A stretch of DNA of 64,000 nucleotides, taken from assembly GCF_016827605.1 (NCBI RefSeq), contig NZ_JAEPJQ010000002.1, positions 744,001 through 808,000 on the forward strand, read 5' to 3'. This stretch comes from Hyunsoonleella ulvae (lineage in GTDB: Bacteria > Bacteroidota > Bacteroidia > Flavobacteriales > Flavobacteriaceae). The notes beneath the pieces were generated by a model, which worked only from the letters and a program-made list of their open reading frames with translations, was not told where the DNA came from and made no database searches. The first letter of the stretch is position 1; the number at the start of each line of letters is the position of its first letter. Both the position numbers and the translations under genes were made by a program. Below, piece after piece: positions 9,345-17,022 of the stretch.

Positions 9345-9352
9345 TATATTTG
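9345..9352 (+). promoter_or_regulatory. Possible ABC exporter -7 element (TATATTTG)
   Basis: An exact TAnnTTTG match in the divergent spacer between nusB and the ABC exporter, 21 bases before the GTG start. This implies a leader of ~15 nt. Confidence 0.45.
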
Positions 9353-9372
9353 CTACTTATTTTTTAATTTAA

Positions 9373-11130
9373 GTGAAAGAACTCAAGCATCTTAATAAGT
9401 ACTTTTTAAAATACAAAACCCATCTCCTCATTGGGGTTGTAATAACCATTGTTGCTAGAATTTTTTTATTATTCACACCACGTTACATAAGGCGTATCAT
9501 TGAAATTATTGAAAATAAAGCAGGGTTGAGCGATACTGCAATAAAAGGCGAGTTACTAGAAGCTATTCTTTATATTATTGGTGCCGCTATTATTGCTGGA
9601 TTATTTACATTTTTAATGCGGCAAACCATAATTAATGTATCGCGTTATATAGAATACGATTTAAAAAATGAAATTTATGAGCAGTACCAAAAACTATCTC
9701 TTAATTTTTACAAAAAGAACAGAACGGGAGATTTAATGAACCGCATTAGCGAAGATGTGGGAAGGGTACGCATGTATGCCGGTCCAGCTATTATGTACAG
9801 TATTAATACTATTACTTTATTTGTAATTGCACTAATTTACATGTACAACCAAGCACCAACGCTTACGTTGTATACAATAACACCGCTTCCTATTCTTTCT
9901 GTTATTATATACAAACTAAGCAAGGAAATACATAAACGCAGTACCGTTGTACAAGAGTATCTATCAAAATTATCAACATTTACACAAGAGTCTTTTAGCG
10001 GTATATCTGTAATTAAAGCCTATGGTATCGAGCCAAAAACCTCAACCGATTTTGATGCGCTTTCATCCACAAGTAAAGAAAAACAATTACATCTTGTAAA
10101 AGTACAGGCTTTGTTTTTCCCTATGATGATCTTATTAATTGGCACCAGTAACCTGTTAGTAATTTACGTAGGTGGCATGCAGTATATTAATGGACAAATA
10201 GAAAGTTTAGGTACCATTGCAGAGTTTATTATTTATGTAAACATGTTAACATGGCCAGTGGCAACAGTAGGTTGGGTAACCTCTATAGTACAACAGGCCG
10301 AAGCATCACAAAAACGTATTAATGAATTTTTAAAAATTGAACCAGAAATTAAAAATAAAGTAGAGCTACCGACCAAGATTACGGGAGATATTATATTTAA
10401 AAATGTATTTTTTACTTATGATGACACCAATATACAGGCATTAAAAGGTGTGTCCTTTAATATAAAAGCTGGGGAAACCCTGGCTGTTTTAGGAAAGACA
10501 GGTTCTGGAAAATCTACAATTTTAGATTTGGTAGGTAGGCTTTATGATATTGATAAGGGGCAAATTCTTCTAAATGACATAGAGATAAGCCAACACCATT
10601 TATCGAGTTTAAGAAACAGTATTGGTTATGTACCACAAGATGCTTTTCTGTTTTCTGATTCTATAAAGCATAATATTAAATTTGGAAAGGAAGATGCTAC
10701 AGATGAAGAAGTTGTTGCTGCTGCTAAAAATGCCTATGTACATAAAAATATTATAAAATTTAGTAAAGGCTATGATACCGTTTTAGGAGAACGAGGCATT
10801 ACACTTTCTGGCGGTCAAAAGCAAAGAGTCTCCATTGCAAGAGCCATCATAAAATCACCACAAATTTTATTATTTGATGATTGTTTATCTGCAGTTGATA
10901 CTGAAACCGAGGAAAAAATATTAAAAAACCTCTTTAAAATTTCTAAAGGAAAAACTACCATTATTGTGAGTCATCGTGTATCCTCTGCCAAAAACGCCGA
11001 TAAGATTATTGTGCTAGACGATGGTAACATTATCCAAGAAGGCACTCACGAAACCCTTATAGACACAGAAGGATACTACAAGGAATTGTACTTAAAACAG
11101 TTAAGTGAATCTTCTGAAAAGAAAAATTAA
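9373..11130 (+). CDS. ABC exporter, fused permease and ATPase (MsbA/MdlA-like half transporter)
   Basis: 585 residues from a GTG start; no earlier start fits. Residues ~1-310 form a type 1 ABC exporter membrane domain with about six helices. Residues ~335-585 are the nucleotide-binding domain: Walker A GKTGSGKST, Q-loop YVPQDAF, signature LSGGQKQRVSIARAI, Walker B ILLFDDCLSAVD and switch VSHRVSSA. The catalytic Glu after Walker B is Asp here, as in MdlA-type or one half of heterodimeric exporters, so a partner subunit is possible. The transport substrate (lipid, drug or peptide) cannot be read from the sequence. It is monocistronic. Confidence 0.88.
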   Translation: MKELKHLNKYFLKYKTHLLIGVVITIVARIFLLFTPRYIRRIIEIIENKAGLSDTAIKGELLEAILYIIGAAIIAGLFTFLMRQTIINVSRYIEYDLKNEIYEQYQKLSLNFYKKNRTGDLMNRISEDVGRVRMYAGPAIMYSINTITLFVIALIYMYNQAPTLTLYTITPLPILSVIIYKLSKEIHKRSTVVQEYLSKLSTFTQESFSGISVIKAYGIEPKTSTDFDALSSTSKEKQLHLVKVQALFFPMMILLIGTSNLLVIYVGGMQYINGQIESLGTIAEFIIYVNMLTWPVATVGWVTSIVQQAEASQKRINEFLKIEPEIKNKVELPTKITGDIIFKNVFFTYDDTNIQALKGVSFNIKAGETLAVLGKTGSGKSTILDLVGRLYDIDKGQILLNDIEISQHHLSSLRNSIGYVPQDAFLFSDSIKHNIKFGKEDATDEEVVAAAKNAYVHKNIIKFSKGYDTVLGERGITLSGGQKQRVSIARAIIKSPQILLFDDCLSAVDTETEEKILKNLFKISKGKTTIIVSHRVSSAKNADKIIVLDDGNIIQEGTHETLIDTEGYYKELYLKQLSESSEKKN

Positions 11131-11202
11131 ACAACTTTCGATTTAAAATAAATTATTAGTTTTAATTTAATAAAAATCAGCATTTTAAAAAGATTCTTTA
11201 AA

Positions 11203-11253
11203 AAATGTTGGTAAGTTTATGTTTTTTTTAGATTTTTGATGTTACCAACATTT
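11203..11253. promoter_or_regulatory. Perfect 12-bp inverted repeat upstream of the PUR gene
   Basis: AAATGTTGGTAA (11203-11214) and TTACCAACATTT (11242-11253) are exact complements separated by 27 T-rich bases. The right arm ends 11 bases before the ATG of the DUF3276/PUR gene. It could be a leader RNA hairpin or a pair of operator half-sites. Because the downstream product is a nucleic-acid-binding protein, autoregulation is an attractive but unproven idea. Confidence 0.6.
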
Positions 11254-11264
11254 AACAACGTATA

Positions 11265-11654
11265 ATGAATAACAACGGTATGATGGAGAAAGAGGAAATT
11301 TTTTCTAAAGTATTACGAGCTGGAAGACGCACTTATTTTTTTGATGTTAGAGCTACTAAAGCAGAAGATTATTACTTAACGATTACTGAGAGTAAAAAAT
11401 TCACAAACGATGACGGGTCTTACCATTACAAGAAGCATAAAATTTACATCTACAAAGAGGACTTCTCTGAATTTAGAGAAATTTTAGCTGAAATGACTGA
11501 TTTTATCATTAGCGAAAAAGGTAATGAAGTGATTAGCGAGCGTCACCAAAAAGACTTTAAAAAAGATTACGAGCAAACACCAGTTGAAAGTACTACAACT
11601 GAAGACATAAAATCTACTGATAGTTTTACAGATATAGACTTTGATGATATTTAA
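11265..11654 (+). CDS. PUR-family (DUF3276) DNA/RNA-binding protein
   Basis: 129 residues; nearby Met codons at positions 6 and 7 leave the start slightly open. The PUR-type domain covers residues ~8-85 (IFSKVLRAGRRTYFFDVRAT, then DYYLTITESKKF, then HKIYIYKEDFSEFREIL), the bacterial single PUR repeat that dimerises to bind single-stranded nucleic acid. The tail is acidic (SFTDIDFDDI). The family is nearly universal in Bacteroidota and proposed to act in RNA or DNA regulation. It stands alone, with a conspicuous inverted repeat before it and a strong terminator after it. Confidence 0.88.
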   Translation: MNNNGMMEKEEIFSKVLRAGRRTYFFDVRATKAEDYYLTITESKKFTNDDGSYHYKKHKIYIYKEDFSEFREILAEMTDFIISEKGNEVISERHQKDFKKDYEQTPVESTTTEDIKSTDSFTDIDFDDI

Positions 11655-11683
11655 CTAGTATTAAAGTTTCTAGATATTAAAAG

Positions 11684-11709
11684 CCTTTGTTTATAACAAA
11701 GGTTTTTTT
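11684..11709 (+). terminator. Rho-independent terminator of the PUR gene
   Basis: CCTTTGTT and AACAAAGG form a perfect 8-bp stem around a TAT loop, followed by seven T. It sits 30 bases after the PUR stop and just before the convergent csaA stop. In the leftward direction the T tract is weaker. Confidence 0.8.
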
Positions 11710-11719
11710 GTACTCTAAA

Positions 11720-12055
11720 TTAGCTTACCGTAGTACCGTTTTTAACCTGCTCTTCAGGGTTTAGCAAAACAACGTCTTTACCATCAACAGCTCCTAACAC
11801 CAAACACTCGCTCATAAATTTTGCAATTTGCTTTTTAGGGAAATTTACAACTGCAACAATTTGCCTGTTTACCAAGTCCTCTTTTCTATATAAAGTCGTT
11901 ATTTGCGCTGATGATTTTTTAATCCCCAAATCCCCAAAATCAATAGTTAATTGATAGGCTGGGTTTCTGGCTTCAGGAAAGTCTTTTACTTCAATAATGG
12001 TTCCTATACGTAAATCTACTTTGGTAAAATCTTCAAAAGATATTGTATCGCTCAT
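11720..12055 (-). CDS. csaA: CsaA-like tRNA-binding-domain protein
   Basis: 111 residues consisting of one EMAP-II/tRNA-binding OB fold: TKVDLRIGTIIEVKDFPEAR, then AYQLTIDFGDLGIKKSSAQI, then AVVNFPKKQIAKFMSECLVLG. This is the full length and signature of CsaA, described in Bacillus as a secretion-linked chaperone and as a tRNA-binding protein. It is cytoplasmic and monocistronic, convergent with the PUR gene. A promoter-like CAAAAATA sits only five bases upstream of its start and is not relied on. Confidence 0.88.
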   Translation of the reverse strand: MSDTISFEDFTKVDLRIGTIIEVKDFPEARNPAYQLTIDFGDLGIKKSSAQITTLYRKEDLVNRQIVAVVNFPKKQIAKFMSECLVLGAVDGKDVVLLNPEEQVKNGTTVS

Positions 12056-12102
12056 TTTTCAAAAATATAAATAATTCCGACATTTGGGGAAACTAAAACA
12101 TT

Positions 12103-12660
12103 ATGGCAAGAACTCCATCAAATATGCTTCCTTTAGGAACTAAAGCTCCAGATTTTTCATTATTGGATACGGTATCTAACTCCGTTTTGGGTCTAAATGA
12201 TTTAAAAGGGGAAAAAGGTACTGTTATCATGTTTATTTGCAACCACTGCCCTTTTGTGATTCATGTAAACCCCAAATTAGTAGATCTAGCAAATAGATAC
12301 GCACCTAAAGGAATTCATTTTATTGCAATTTCTAGTAATGATGTGGAAAACTACCCTCAGGATGGTCCTGATAAAATGAAAGCTCATGCCGAAACTGAAG
12401 GTTATCCCTTTCCTTATTTATACGATGAAACCCAAAACGTAGCAAAAGCTTACGACGCTGCTTGCACCCCTGATTTATATCTTTTTAATGAAGACTTAAA
12501 GTTAGTGTATCGTGGACAGTTAGATGACTCCAGACCAGGGAATGGCATACCTGTTTCGGGAAAAGATTTACAGCATGCTATAGATTGTTTAATCTCTAAT
12601 AAGGACAATAACGAAACTCAAAAACCAAGTATTGGTTGTAATATTAAGTGGAAAGTTTAA
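12103..12660 (+). CDS. Thioredoxin-like redoxin (AhpC/TSA type)
   Basis: 185 residues without a signal peptide. The redoxin fold begins LGTKAPDFSLLDT and has a CNHCPF motif at residues 46-49, with a CxxC layout. It ends with a conserved IGCNIKWK segment. It resembles the small family of Bacteroidota and cyanobacterial redoxins with an NHCPFV site, thought to act as peroxidase or disulfide reductase; the substrate is unknown. GACATTTG just upstream is one base off the promoter consensus. The 3' end overlaps the convergent GNAT gene by 17 bases. Confidence 0.85.
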   Translation: MARTPSNMLPLGTKAPDFSLLDTVSNSVLGLNDLKGEKGTVIMFICNHCPFVIHVNPKLVDLANRYAPKGIHFIAISSNDVENYPQDGPDKMKAHAETEGYPFPYLYDETQNVAKAYDAACTPDLYLFNEDLKLVYRGQLDDSRPGNGIPVSGKDLQHAIDCLISNKDNNETQKPSIGCNIKWKV

Positions 12661-13132
12661 GCTGATACATTCCCACATCATGCCATTTACCAAATTTTAA
12701 ACCCACTTCTTTTAAGAGGGCTACTTCTTTAAACCCAAACTTTTCGTGGAGCTTTACACTGGCTTCATTAGGTATGGTTAAAGCTCCTATTACTGTGTGG
12801 GTATCAGTTTGTTTCAATGCGGTTAGCAATGCTTCATAAAGCCTAGATCCAATACCTTTTCCATGCGCATCCTGTTTAACGTATACCGTAGACTCTACCG
12901 TAAAATTATACGCAGGTTTTGGCCTAAACCTACTAGCATAAACGAACCCTAAAATACCCTGATTGTCTTCAAAAACAAAAAAAGGATACTCGGCATTGAT
13001 ACGGTTAACCTTTGCCTCGAAAGTTGTAAAAGATAAAGGTTCTATATCAAACGTAACCACCGTATTAGATACATAATGGTTGTATATATCCAATAGTGCT
13101 GGAGTATCGTCTATGGTAAATGGTCTTACCAT
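12644..13132 (-). CDS. GNAT N-acetyltransferase (phosphinothricin-acetyltransferase-like)
   Basis: 162 residues. The N-terminal VRPFTIDDTPALLDIYNHYV and the FVYASRFRPKPAYNFTVEST segment are typical of the PAT/MnaT branch. The acetyl-CoA loop is DAHGKGIGSRLYEALL. It transfers acetyl from acetyl-CoA to an amine, perhaps an amino acid or analogue. Its start lies two bases after the YfiT-like stop codon, so the two are co-transcribed and probably coupled. The 3' end overlaps the convergent redoxin gene. Confidence 0.88.
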   Translation of the reverse strand: MVRPFTIDDTPALLDIYNHYVSNTVVTFDIEPLSFTTFEAKVNRINAEYPFFVFEDNQGILGFVYASRFRPKPAYNFTVESTVYVKQDAHGKGIGSRLYEALLTALKQTDTHTVIGALTIPNEASVKLHEKFGFKEVALLKEVGLKFGKWHDVGMYQLKLST

Positions 13133-13133
13133 G

Positions 13134-13679
13134 TTAAAGCCAGCCTTTTTGTTGCATTATGTTTTCTATATGCGCATAATGGTGGTTACTATGCCACGCA
13201 TAATTTCCTATATTATAATCTAAGGGTACTTCACTATTGGTTTCTGGATGTAAAAAACGCTTTTTCATAGCGTCTTTAGATAACCCTTTAAGCAGGTATA
13301 CTAATTTATAGTGAATCGCCTTAATGTGCTCTATAGACATTTGTATTGGGGCTGTTTTGCTATCAAACAACTCCGCCCATTGTTGTTCTTCATAGGCTTT
13401 TATTAGAGGTTTATCTTCTGTTAATGCCCATTTAAATCTGGTATAGCTATGATGATGACTATCTGAAATGTGATGTACAGTTTGCCTAATCGTCCAACCT
13501 CCAGGTCTGTATGGTGTGTCTAGTTGTTCCTTATTAAGGTGTTTTACCAAGGCTTCTAAGCGAATGGGGAAGGTTTCTAATACATCTATCCACGCTTTTA
13601 TGTTGGTTTCAGTAATTGGTTCAGGACATTTAAATTGCCCTATGGGATATTTTAATTGTTCTAGTGTAGTAGTATCCAC
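13134..13679 (-). CDS. YfiT/DinB-like putative metal-dependent protein
   Basis: 181 residues with a DinB-type four-helix layout. Metal-ligand histidines lie in TVHHISDSHHHSYTRFKWAL and near the C-terminus in YAWHSNHHYAHIENIM. The N-terminus (YPIGQFKCPEPIT) and IRLEALVKHLNKEQLDTPYR match the YfiT subgroup, related to bacillithiol S-transferases. Thiol-transfer or hydrolase activity is possible but not shown. It is the first gene of a two-gene unit with the GNAT enzyme, possibly in detoxification. Confidence 0.85.
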   Translation of the reverse strand: MDTTTLEQLKYPIGQFKCPEPITETNIKAWIDVLETFPIRLEALVKHLNKEQLDTPYRPGGWTIRQTVHHISDSHHHSYTRFKWALTEDKPLIKAYEEQQWAELFDSKTAPIQMSIEHIKAIHYKLVYLLKGLSKDAMKKRFLHPETNSEVPLDYNIGNYAWHSNHHYAHIENIMQQKGWL

Positions 13680-13726
13680 AAGTATCTATTTTATAATTGT
13701 GGTTCTAAAATAAGTATTAATTGGGA

Positions 13727-14149
13727 TTATGCAATCTCCACATTGCCCTTTTTCGCCCAATTCACAGCTTCAAACAGAGAATTAAAGTTCTTTATGTTAT
13801 TGTTGAAAAATAAATTTTCCATAATTAAATTTATCTTACTACTTGAGCGATAGGACACAATATAATACCCTTTTAGACTGTAATTACTTTTAAAAAACTT
13901 TAGCCAGTCTGCTGGGGCAACTGCATAAGAATTAATGCGGTTAGATATATAAACCAGATCACTACCATCAGTTCCCAAATAACAAGATACATCGTCTACA
14001 ATGTGCTTTGCATGATCTTTCCAAGTAATGGTAACACCTTGTTTTATTTCTGAAATAATAAAACCATTAAAAATAAAGATATCCCCAAAAGGATAATTAA
14101 GTTCTTTAATAACCTCGGAATACAGATAAGTGTGTTTTACGCTTTCCAC
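13727..14149 (-). CDS. Small protein of unknown function, possibly STAS/SpoIIAA-like
   Basis: 140 residues with no signal peptide or membrane helix. The alternating strands and helices, the segment YSLKGYYIVSYRSSSKINLI and the C-terminal FNSLFEAVNWAKKGNVE recall SpoIIAA/STAS-like proteins of Flavobacteria, but no diagnostic motif is present. The start at 14149 lies directly after a TAATTTTG promoter-like element (minus strand, 14154-14161), implying a nearly leaderless mRNA. Coding looks real from frame length and codon use; function is unassigned. Confidence 0.6.
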   Translation of the reverse strand: MESVKHTYLYSEVIKELNYPFGDIFIFNGFIISEIKQGVTITWKDHAKHIVDDVSCYLGTDGSDLVYISNRINSYAVAPADWLKFFKSNYSLKGYYIVSYRSSSKINLIMENLFFNNNIKNFNSLFEAVNWAKKGNVEIA

Positions 14150-14231
14150 AGAGCAAAATTACGTATTGAAAACTCAGTACGTCAAAAAACTCGATACATC
14201 CATTAATAAAACGTTATGTTACTATATGCAT

Positions 14232-14261
14232 AAAAAAAAGCGTTCAAAACGAACGCTTTTT
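14232..14261 (-). terminator. Strong Rho-independent terminator of the dual PPIase gene
   Basis: AAAAAGCGTTC (14235-14245) and GAACGCTTTTT (14251-14261) pair perfectly over 11 bp with a 5-base loop. On the minus strand this is followed by further T residues. It lies 26 bases beyond the stop codon at 14287. Confidence 0.85.
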
Positions 14262-14286
14262 GTAGATATTTTAATATAAACTTGTT

Positions 14287-15219
14287 TTATTTTACATTCA
14301 TCAATTCTACATCAAAAATTAAATTGGCATCTGGAGGAATAACACCACCTGCACCACGGCTACCGTAAGCTAAATGGCTTGGGATTACCAAACGCGCTTT
14401 ATCGCCTACGTTTAATAAACCTATACCTTCGTCCCACCCAGGAATTACTTGTCCCACACCTAACGGAAAGTCTATAGGTTGGTTTCTCTTGTATGATGAA
14501 TCGAACACAGTGCCATCCATTAACTGTCCCTTATAGTGTACAGATACTGTTTTGCCTTTTTCAGCTTTTACGCCATCTCCTTTTTGTATGATTTGGTATC
14601 GTAAACCACTTTCGGTTTTTTCAAAACCGGCAGCTACTTTTTCCAACTCTGCCTCTTGTTTTGCCTTTTCTTCCGCTAATCGTTTTTCTCTAGAACCTTC
14701 AAATGTTCTAAATGCCTCAACAGCATTAAAGGCTTCTGCCTCTAAGCCCACCCTTACTATTTCTAAACGTTCAATTTCATCACCTTGCGCTATAGCATCA
14801 ACAACCTCTTGCCCATGTTCTACTTTTCCAAATACGGTATGGTTGTTATCTAACCATGGTGTTTCTACATGGGTTATAAAAAACTGACTCCCATTAGTGC
14901 CAGGGCCTGCATTTGCCATAGATAACACGCCAGGACCATCGTGTTTTAAATCTGGATGAAACTCATCATCAAATTGATACCCAGGATTTCCTGCACCAGA
15001 ACCTTGAGGACACCCACCCTGAATCATAAAATCTGGAATAACCCTATGGAATTTTAACCCATCGTAATATGGTGTGCCTTGAGGTTTTACTTTATTTTCT
15101 AAGTTACCCTCTGCCAAAGCCACAAAGTTACCTACGGTTCCTGGTGTTTTTTTGTATTCTAAAGCAACTAGTATTTCGCCTTTTGATGTATTGAATTTTG
15201 CGTATAATCCGTCTTGCAT
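14287..15219 (-). CDS. Dual peptidyl-prolyl isomerase: cyclophilin fused to FKBP
   Basis: 310 residues. Residues ~1-160 are a cyclophilin ([20 protein letters not shown], then [19 protein letters not shown], then NHTVFGKV). Residues ~165-205 are a charged helical linker. Residues ~205-310 are an FKBP domain ([19 protein letters not shown], then [16 protein letters not shown], then [18 protein letters not shown]). Both active sites look intact. No signal peptide is seen, so it is cytoplasmic and should catalyse prolyl cis-trans isomerisation in folding. Fused immunophilins of this order are known from Flavobacteria. It has its own promoter and a strong terminator. Confidence 0.95.
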   Translation of the reverse strand: MQDGLYAKFNTSKGEILVALEYKKTPGTVGNFVALAEGNLENKVKPQGTPYYDGLKFHRVIPDFMIQGGCPQGSGAGNPGYQFDDEFHPDLKHDGPGVLSMANAGPGTNGSQFFITHVETPWLDNNHTVFGKVEHGQEVVDAIAQGDEIERLEIVRVGLEAEAFNAVEAFRTFEGSREKRLAEEKAKQEAELEKVAAGFEKTESGLRYQIIQKGDGVKAEKGKTVSVHYKGQLMDGTVFDSSYKRNQPIDFPLGVGQVIPGWDEGIGLLNVGDKARLVIPSHLAYGSRGAGGVIPPDANLIFDVELMNVK

Positions 15220-15241
15220 GGTCTTGATTTTTAATGAGGTG

Positions 15242-15249
15242 CAAATATA
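15242..15249 (-). promoter_or_regulatory. -7 element (TATATTTG) of the dual PPIase gene
   Basis: The minus strand reads TATATTTG, an exact TAnnTTTG match in the very typical context TATATTTGCAC, 23 bases upstream of the ATG. This gives a leader of about 16 nt. Confidence 0.6.
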
Positions 15250-15524
15250 GTACGATTTTTAATTTTTAGATGAATGAATACTAGTTTTTAAATGAAAGAT
15301 GCTAAAATCTTTTTTGATAATGTACAAGGGTTTAGCTACCTTGCTGGATATAAGAATTTTCATTCTTTTATAGTGAGGACTAAAAGGTATAAAAAAGCTA
15401 AAAGTTCCGTATATAAACAAGTTGGCAACAAGCTAAAACCAATTCGAAAAAATAATACCCAATAATAGGTATAGTAAATTTTAAAAATTTGATTGAAATT
15501 ACACATCTAACCAAAAATATAATT
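15250..15524. other. Left edge of the cassette-like island; core-site-like GTTGGCAAC at 15421
   Basis: A gene-free stretch between the PPIase promoter and the first island gene. It contains only small imperfect hairpins, for example CAAGG/CCTTG around 15327-15345. At 15421-15429 GTTGGCAAC is the exact complement of GTTGCCAAC at 16373-16381, just beyond the next gene's stop codon. This is the pairing expected between the start of an integron-type cassette and the first arm of its own attC. Interpretation as a cassette boundary is inference. Confidence 0.45.
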
Positions 15525-16367
15525 ATGAAATCAACACTACTAACTTCACTTTTATTTTTTAGCCTAATAGCTTTTGGACAAACTAACCCACAGGTATTTT
15601 TTGCATCACCAGATTTAATCCAAGGAACAGGAGAAATTGGAACTACTATTGAAATAAGCACAGATACGGATTTTACAGCTGAACATCAAATTGCAGTTGA
15701 CAACAAAGGGAACTTTAAATTTACTTTTCCATCATCCTTAACTGTAGGAGATAATATCATAGTGTGGTCTGTAAATTCAAAACAAGAAATTTCTCAAAGA
15801 ATACTTGTGAAAATTGAACAACCAAATTCAATACTTCAGAATTTTAGTGATGGAAATCTCGCAAATAACAATATCAGAAATTTTTCCGTAGCAGGAAAAA
15901 CAGTGAAATACAAAGCAACCATTTGGAATACTAATTTTTCAATCCCATTAGCAAGATTTAATTTTACCAAAAATGATGAACAAAAAGCAGGAGACTTATT
16001 ATTGTTTAATTCTATTGGAGCAGGATTTGGAATTAGTGCTGGAGAGTTAAGTGAAACAAGAGATTTACAAGGTAATCTAATTAATCAAGAATTTGTAAAT
16101 ACCTTTGGAGTGCATTTAGGGTTTTTATTTTCGGCAGGAACTGGAGATGACACAAACAATGTGTTTGCACCAACATTGAATTTTAGTGTATTAGATTTTC
16201 AAATAGGTGTTGGATATGAACTTGGAACTCTATCAGAAAATCAAAGACCAACATTTTTGACTTTATCCTATGCGATTCCTCTTTATAAGTTAAAAAAAGG
16301 AGGGTTTTGGATTTGGAAAAATTCTAAACCAATAACTGACCCTATGCAATCAAGACTTGGAGAATAA
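15525..16367 (+). CDS. Secreted protein of unknown function, possible outer-membrane beta structure
   Basis: About 280 residues from the ATG at 15525, which gives a clean signal peptide (MKSTLLTSLLFFSLIAFGQ); the in-frame TTG at 15489 adds only non-signal residues. The first half after the signal reads like an Ig-like or adhesin-type segment (GTGEIGTTIEISTDTDF, then VGDNIIVWSV). The second half has alternating aromatic beta strands (GAGFGISAGELSE, then FGVHLGFLFSAGTG, then FQIGVGYELGTL), suggesting a small barrel or membrane-associated sheet. No family is recognised. It is the first gene of the island, bounded by complementary 9-base sites before and after. Confidence 0.65.
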   Translation: MKSTLLTSLLFFSLIAFGQTNPQVFFASPDLIQGTGEIGTTIEISTDTDFTAEHQIAVDNKGNFKFTFPSSLTVGDNIIVWSVNSKQEISQRILVKIEQPNSILQNFSDGNLANNNIRNFSVAGKTVKYKATIWNTNFSIPLARFNFTKNDEQKAGDLLLFNSIGAGFGISAGELSETRDLQGNLINQEFVNTFGVHLGFLFSAGTGDDTNNVFAPTLNFSVLDFQIGVGYELGTLSENQRPTFLTLSYAIPLYKLKKGGFWIWKNSKPITDPMQSRLGE

Positions 16368-16372
16368 AGCCA

Positions 16373-16499
16373 GTTGCCAACAATATAAGTAATTGCTTGT
16401 TCTCACCTACTTCTGAAAATCCTCGAGGATTTTTAGTTTGGTGCGTACTTGCATAGTTAAGCACTAAACCACGCAACTACTCTTAGGAGACCGTTGTAT
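16373..16499 (+). repeat. attC-like structured repeat, copy 1
   Basis: Begins six bases after the stop with GTTGCCAAC and ends with the core-like GTTGTAT at 16493. Between them are nested pairing segments: GTAATTGC (16389) with GCAACTAC (16473), CACC (16404) with GGTG (16440), and an inner stem CTGAAAATCC/GGATTTTTAG around a TCGA loop (16413-16436). Bases 16385-16492 match 18794-18898 with few changes. Length, layout and position after a gene resemble long integron attC sites such as Vibrio VCRs. No integrase is visible. Confidence 0.6.
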
Positions 16500-16511
16500 C
16501 GCATTTTGCCA

Positions 16512-16934
16512 ATGAGAATTTTTAAAAAGAAATATAAAGTTGATTACGAGAATCTGATATCCAAACTCGAAATTGGAAATGAATCAGAAATACGAGAATT
16601 ATTATGGAAACCGAAAAATAAAGCAGTTGAATATTTACCAATTACGACTGAACTCATTAAAAAACTAAAAAAGGAAAAAACTGCCGATCAACTCAAAATT
16701 CACAAAAAACTTGAAAAAGGGCGTTTTGAATTATTAGTTTTCGAAATACCTTGGACTGAAAGCAATGTCCCCTACAGTCCGATAATAATTGACAAGTCGA
16801 ATAGTAAAATTGTTGGCGTAATGTTGCCTTTTAATGAATTGATTCCATATTTGACCAATAAAGAGAATAAAGAAATAGGAAGTTTGGGAATAGTATGGAC
16901 AAGCTTTGTAATAGGATATAGAACTGGAAAATAA
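16512..16934 (+). CDS. Small protein of unknown function in cassette-like unit
   Basis: 140 residues from the ATG at 16512. The upstream in-frame TTG at 16494 lies inside the core-like GTTGTATCGC and is less likely. The protein is charged and probably cytoplasmic (IRELLWKPKNKAVEYLPITT, then KLEKGRFELLVFEIPWTES, then SNSKIVGVMLPFNELIPYL). The central strand pattern recalls SseB/SUKH-like small domains, but no family can be named. It is bracketed by GTTGTATCGC before and its exact complement GCGATACAAC immediately after the stop, as for an integron gene cassette. Confidence 0.6.
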   Translation: MRIFKKKYKVDYENLISKLEIGNESEIRELLWKPKNKAVEYLPITTELIKKLKKEKTADQLKIHKKLEKGRFELLVFEIPWTESNVPYSPIIIDKSNSKIVGVMLPFNELIPYLTNKENKEIGSLGIVWTSFVIGYRTGK

Positions 16935-16936
16935 AC

Positions 16937-17022
16937 GCGATACAACAATGAACTAAGCCAAAACCCAATTTTTTTTATGGTTTTATGCTAGAATAGTTTA
17001 GATCATAGCCCAACCGTTGAAA
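16937..17022 (+). repeat. attC-like site 2
   Basis: Starts with GCGATACAAC, the exact complement of the cassette start at 16493-16502, and ends at the core-like GTTGAAA at 17016. Inside, GAACTAAGCCAAAACC (from 16950) can pair with GGTTTTATGCTAGAATAGTT (from 16979), leaving bulged bases and a T-rich loop. Imperfect stems with extrahelical bases are a hallmark of attC. The element AACAATGAACTAAG recurs in variant form at 18127, 19461 and 20195. Confidence 0.5.

Noticed and set aside
12060-12067. CAAAAATA as csaA promoter
   Set aside because: It matches the consensus in reverse, but it would place transcription inside the start codon and the motif is common by chance in AT-rich DNA.
15489-15524. 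Upstream TTG as start of the first island gene
   Set aside because: It adds twelve non-signal residues before a clean signal peptide that begins at the ATG at 15525.
16494-16511. TTG start for the 140-residue island gene
   Set aside because: The codon lies within the core-like GTTGTATCGC, and an ATG follows six codons later.
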